Shown here: piece by piece, positions 1 through 64,000 of the stretch
Position numbering within the stretch: the first letter of the stretch is position 1
How the letters are laid out: every line of letters starts with the position of its first letter
Assembly: GCA_013398955.1 (NCBI GenBank)
Contig: VWPU01012116.1
Span: 248,001-312,000 of the forward strand
Length of the DNA stretch: 64,000 nucleotides
From: Callaeas wilsoni
Lineage: Eukaryota; Chordata; Aves; Passeriformes; Callaeidae
Direction of reading: 5' to 3'
Notes under the pieces: generated by a model
What the model was told of the DNA's origin: nothing
Databases searched by the model: none
Seen by the model: the letters and a program-made list of their open reading frames with translations, nothing else
Translations under genes and position numbers: made by a program

Positions 1-2500
1 AGTATTTTTCCCGAGAATTTTCAAGTAAGCTTGAAAATCTATTACTCAAAAGTTTGAAAACTTCATCAGTAAGTCATGACTAAATGTCTCTATTTGCATG
101 AACACACACAATCAAAACTGAATTATTTAAGCTTAATCTACAATTTTACACCACTTAAGTGAAAATTATTTCTGTAAGTTTTGAACATGCACTAGATGAA
201 ACATCCATCTTAAAAAAGAATCTGAAAGCCTCATTTTTAGTGGATTTTATGCGCTTACCTCTTTTGAATTTAATAACTTCTTTTTTGATTACAAGCTTAT
301 CATAAAAGATAAAGCAACCAAGTAAGAGCATAATATATCTGCAGTTAGTGCAAATGGCAATTGTATTCTCCTGGATTAGGATTTTCAAGACTCCTAGCTT
401 GCATGGCCGTGCCTTTTATTAGGGAAACTAGATGAAAGTTGAATAGTACCTTTTAAATTCTGTAGCTTATTCAGGAAATCCATCTCCACTTTAATTGCAT
501 TTTCCTGTGAGAGGTAAAAAATTATTTTACAGCTCTTAGAATTTGAAGGTGTTTTAGGGTTTAATTTTCTTTGACAACACAAACATGACAAATCCTTCAA
601 GACAGATGGATCTCCAAAATTTGGAAAGTAACTCTGAACGAGGTGTAAATATGTAAATCTTTTTTCATGAAAGCTATTAAGACTAAAGGTTATTGTGAGG
701 CTATTTATGCTAGTCTAAATGCCAGTGAACAGGAAATATAGGGTCATTTACGTTTTATAACTCACTTTGTTAACGTGCAAGAAGGCAGGATGAAGCCACT
801 GTATGTCCCCAGTTTTCAAGGGAAAATGTGATGGAAGGAAGTGCTGTCCTTTAAATAAGTACATAAAGCCCTTTCCTTAATCTTGAAGGAGGAAAGCTTC
901 TTCCTTCAATGTGAATAAAGATTTTAGCCCTTAGAGTTTAAAAATTGTTTTGATTTTCCAGAATAGCAACACCAAACATAAGTATTTACTTATGACATTG
1001 CTAAAATTGCTTCCCACAACTGTAAATTGTTGCAGAATACTGAGAAAATAGCTCATTTTGGGATAAACACAGCACTAAGGCTTACTGTAACAACAAATGT
1101 ATTAGCAATTTGCCCAGATTATTCAATATGAATAGTTTCTTCAAGAACTTGGACAGCTTAGTAAAATAGGAATGTTTAATAGGAAACGAGCATCCAGATC
1201 TTCTACGGCCTTATTATATTGTACTTGCACTTCATGAAGCCATGCAGCTCTGCAGTCCTCATTCCCCTCATGAGATCCATGTGCATTTCTATGCTTTGAA
1301 TGAGCTCTCACCATCCTTGCGGGAGCAGTTACTTCCATTAGAATTCATTTGGCATTGAGTGCTCTCATTTTTTGTCTAAAACAGAACAAACGGCAAACAA
1401 TCTGCATTTTGACTTAGTGACTGATTTATGAGAAATATCATTGGGGTGAGTATGCTGAAATGTAAGTCTCTGAAGAGACTCAGCAGTTGGTAGACTGAGG
1501 GGAAGAGACCTCCCCATCAAGCCCAGTCAGCAAAAGCTGACTTGCAGAGCTGTCTCCTGCCCTGCAGCTGACTGTTCTGCAATAAATACCATGGGACGAG
1601 CATGACAGCACTTAACTACCACTTTGCAAAATACAGTAATTACACAACATAGTAAGTGGAAAAGAATCAAGTTTTGGTGGTTCATCCTTGCTCTTTGTTC
1701 AGTGGAGGGGTGGGAGATCAGCCAATAGTTACATTTCTAGTAATGACTTAACCCAGCCATAAGCATCACACTTATGGTCAGCTGAATTTTATGAAGTCAA
1801 ACATAATTTACAGGCATTGCTAAACAAATAAACCAAAATCCCCTCTGTCAGCAGAAAAGACTTTTATCACCTGGTTAAGAAGAAAAGACTAATTACAGGT
1901 ATACATGGTCTCGCTATAATTCTTAGAGATGTTATTCAGGTTTTGCTTTGAATTAGCTCACTTCTATCTGACTGACATAAAATAGAAGCTTTATGTGTTG
2001 AGGGAAATTAAAACACCCTGTTAGATACTCCGCTCAGACACCAATGTATTTTTCTCTCAAACTCTTTCAGCACAGAATACTGAAAAACTTAGAACAATAG
2101 TTACATAGTAGCACTTCAAAGACAACATAGGCTCAGATAATGGGCGGGGGGGGGGGAATCTGCCCCAAGCAAAAGATTCAAAGTCTTTAGAAACCAACAG
2201 ATTTTAATTCCAATATTTTCTACATTGTTGTAATGTAAGTAAAATGGATGCACACACTGCATGCCCTGAATAAACTGCTATGTTAACACAAGTGTCACCT
2301 CTAATATCAGCAACTGAGAGCTCTTTTTCAATTGTTAGCATCTTAAAAAACATTCAGCAATCTGAACTGAAATCTTCTTCAAAACTACAACACAGACCTT
2401 GCTGTTCTGCTTCTAATACGTGTAACACATCACAACTGCCAACATTTTCAGTTCTTGAATCTGAGCATACACTGTGAACACCTGCAATCTTAAAAATTTC
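1..2500. other. Flank downstream of RTTN, no recognised gene
   Basis: In mammals CD226 lies on this side of RTTN, but I see no immunoglobulin-domain exon here. The stretch is AT-rich and has an 11-G run at 2,146-2,156. An exon-like segment at 450-504 (minus) and an open frame at 1,141-1,338 (minus) are described in findings; neither is recognised. Confidence 0.5.
2146..2156 (+). repeat. Poly-G run (11 G)
   Basis: Eleven consecutive G after GGGC, in an otherwise AT-rich flank. It is prone to length errors in assembly. Confidence 0.85.
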
Positions 2501-2521
2501 ACTTAACTCACAACACATGCT

Positions 2522-2904
2522 GATCTCAGTTAAAAACCCGTTTATTAAGAACAATCCAAACAAGAAATTCTAATACTTTACAGTAACAATTTCAATGCAT
2601 AATTTAAGAAAATTACTCATTTTTCAAATCTTTTCCCCTGTACATTCCTTCTTCTGTGTACATACTTTACATAGTAGCATAATTATAATTTCCCATTGGG
2701 ATTACAGTACAGATAGTTTGAACCAGATATAGTGCAATTTCTTTGGTTCAAAGTGATGAACTCCCTCCTCAAAGGCTTCATAAATTTCTTCCACAGCAGA
2801 TATGCTGCTGCCACAGATCTGTGAATCAGAAGTGCTTTCTTCAAATTTCAGGCTCTCATTGAACAAGCTGTTCAATTTCAACATGAGAAGTTGACTGATG
2901 ACCG
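2522..2904 (-). other. RTTN: RTTN 3' UTR (left end approximate)
   Basis: Transcribed region after the stop codon, about 380 nt, ending some 15-20 bases past the AATAAA. The exact cleavage base is inferred, not seen. Open frames here (for example 2,702-2,911) lie in this UTR and have no sign of being used. Confidence 0.7.
2541..2546 (-). promoter_or_regulatory. RTTN: RTTN polyadenylation signal AATAAA
   Basis: This is the first canonical AATAAA (TTTATT on the plus strand) after the stop codon. A GT-rich stretch (TGTGTTGTGAG on the minus strand, about 2,507-2,520) follows 20-35 bases downstream, the usual place for the downstream cleavage element. Confidence 0.7.
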
Positions 2905-63779
<60,875 letters not shown>

Positions 63780-64000
63780 CTGTGAAGTAAAATGAAGAGA
63801 AAGAATGAAACTAGCAAAACTAGTAAAATTAAAAGTATCCAATATTATTGCATAATCTTTCAGAATTTATCCTAATTGAGTATTAAGTAGGTTTTGGTTC
63901 AGTCTTTCACTGACAAGTTTATCATTAACTAATTCAATACCTTTCAACAAAAAAATTTAGAACCTATGCCTGGGACCTGAAAGCCCTTCAACTGCTGAAT

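Overview
The window is vertebrate, and most likely from a songbird (passerine). It is AT-rich with GT-AG introns. It carries several CR1 LINE copies in both orientations. At about 12.57 kb it has a short element with a degenerate tRNA-Ile head joined to a CR1-type tail, the architecture of the passerine TguSINE1 family. No prokaryotic features are present.

One gene fills almost the whole window on the minus strand: RTTN (rotatin), the large ARM-repeat centriole and basal-body protein (Drosophila relative Ana3). I resolved 36 exons by hand from 63,779 (5'-most in the window) down to the stop codon at 2,905-2,907. Every exon has an AG acceptor and a GT donor, and all 35 junctions agree in phase. 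Together they give 4,926 nt, or 1,641 residues plus stop. Rotatin is about 2,220 residues in mammals, so the window holds roughly the C-terminal three quarters; the promoter, the start codon and roughly a dozen 5' exons lie to the right, outside it. One further in-phase cassette exon (29,802-29,876) is possible inside a Ser/Thr-rich linker. The last exon runs into a 3' UTR with an AATAAA signal at 2,541-2,546.

Layout from left to right: 1-2,500 is the flank downstream of RTTN, with no recognised gene but one exon-like stretch at 450-504. 2.5-12.1 kb holds the last eight exons, the best conserved part. 12.1-19.2 kb has large introns with the tRNA-Ile/CR1 SINE, a purine-rich block and a tail-to-tail CR1 pair. 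19.2-27.7 kb holds seven exons, from the 109-bp linker exon to the 106-bp ARM exon. 27.7-40.2 kb has large introns around the linker exons, with an LTR-like element (about 35.1-35.8 kb) and a CTCF-like motif (31,255). 40.2-63.8 kb is a regular series of ARM-type exons, interrupted by a short CR1 copy (46.3 kb), a solo LTR (47.9 kb) and a longer CR1 (49.1 kb).

I found no convincing second protein-coding gene and no RNA gene. Long reading frames on the opposite strand, including the longest one (175 codons), are antisense shadows of RTTN exons or lie in repeats. Nothing in the window looks like a previously undescribed system. The points most worth checking are the songbird SINE, the inverted CR1 pair, the possible linker exon, alternative donors, the CTCF-like site and a duplication next to an N base.
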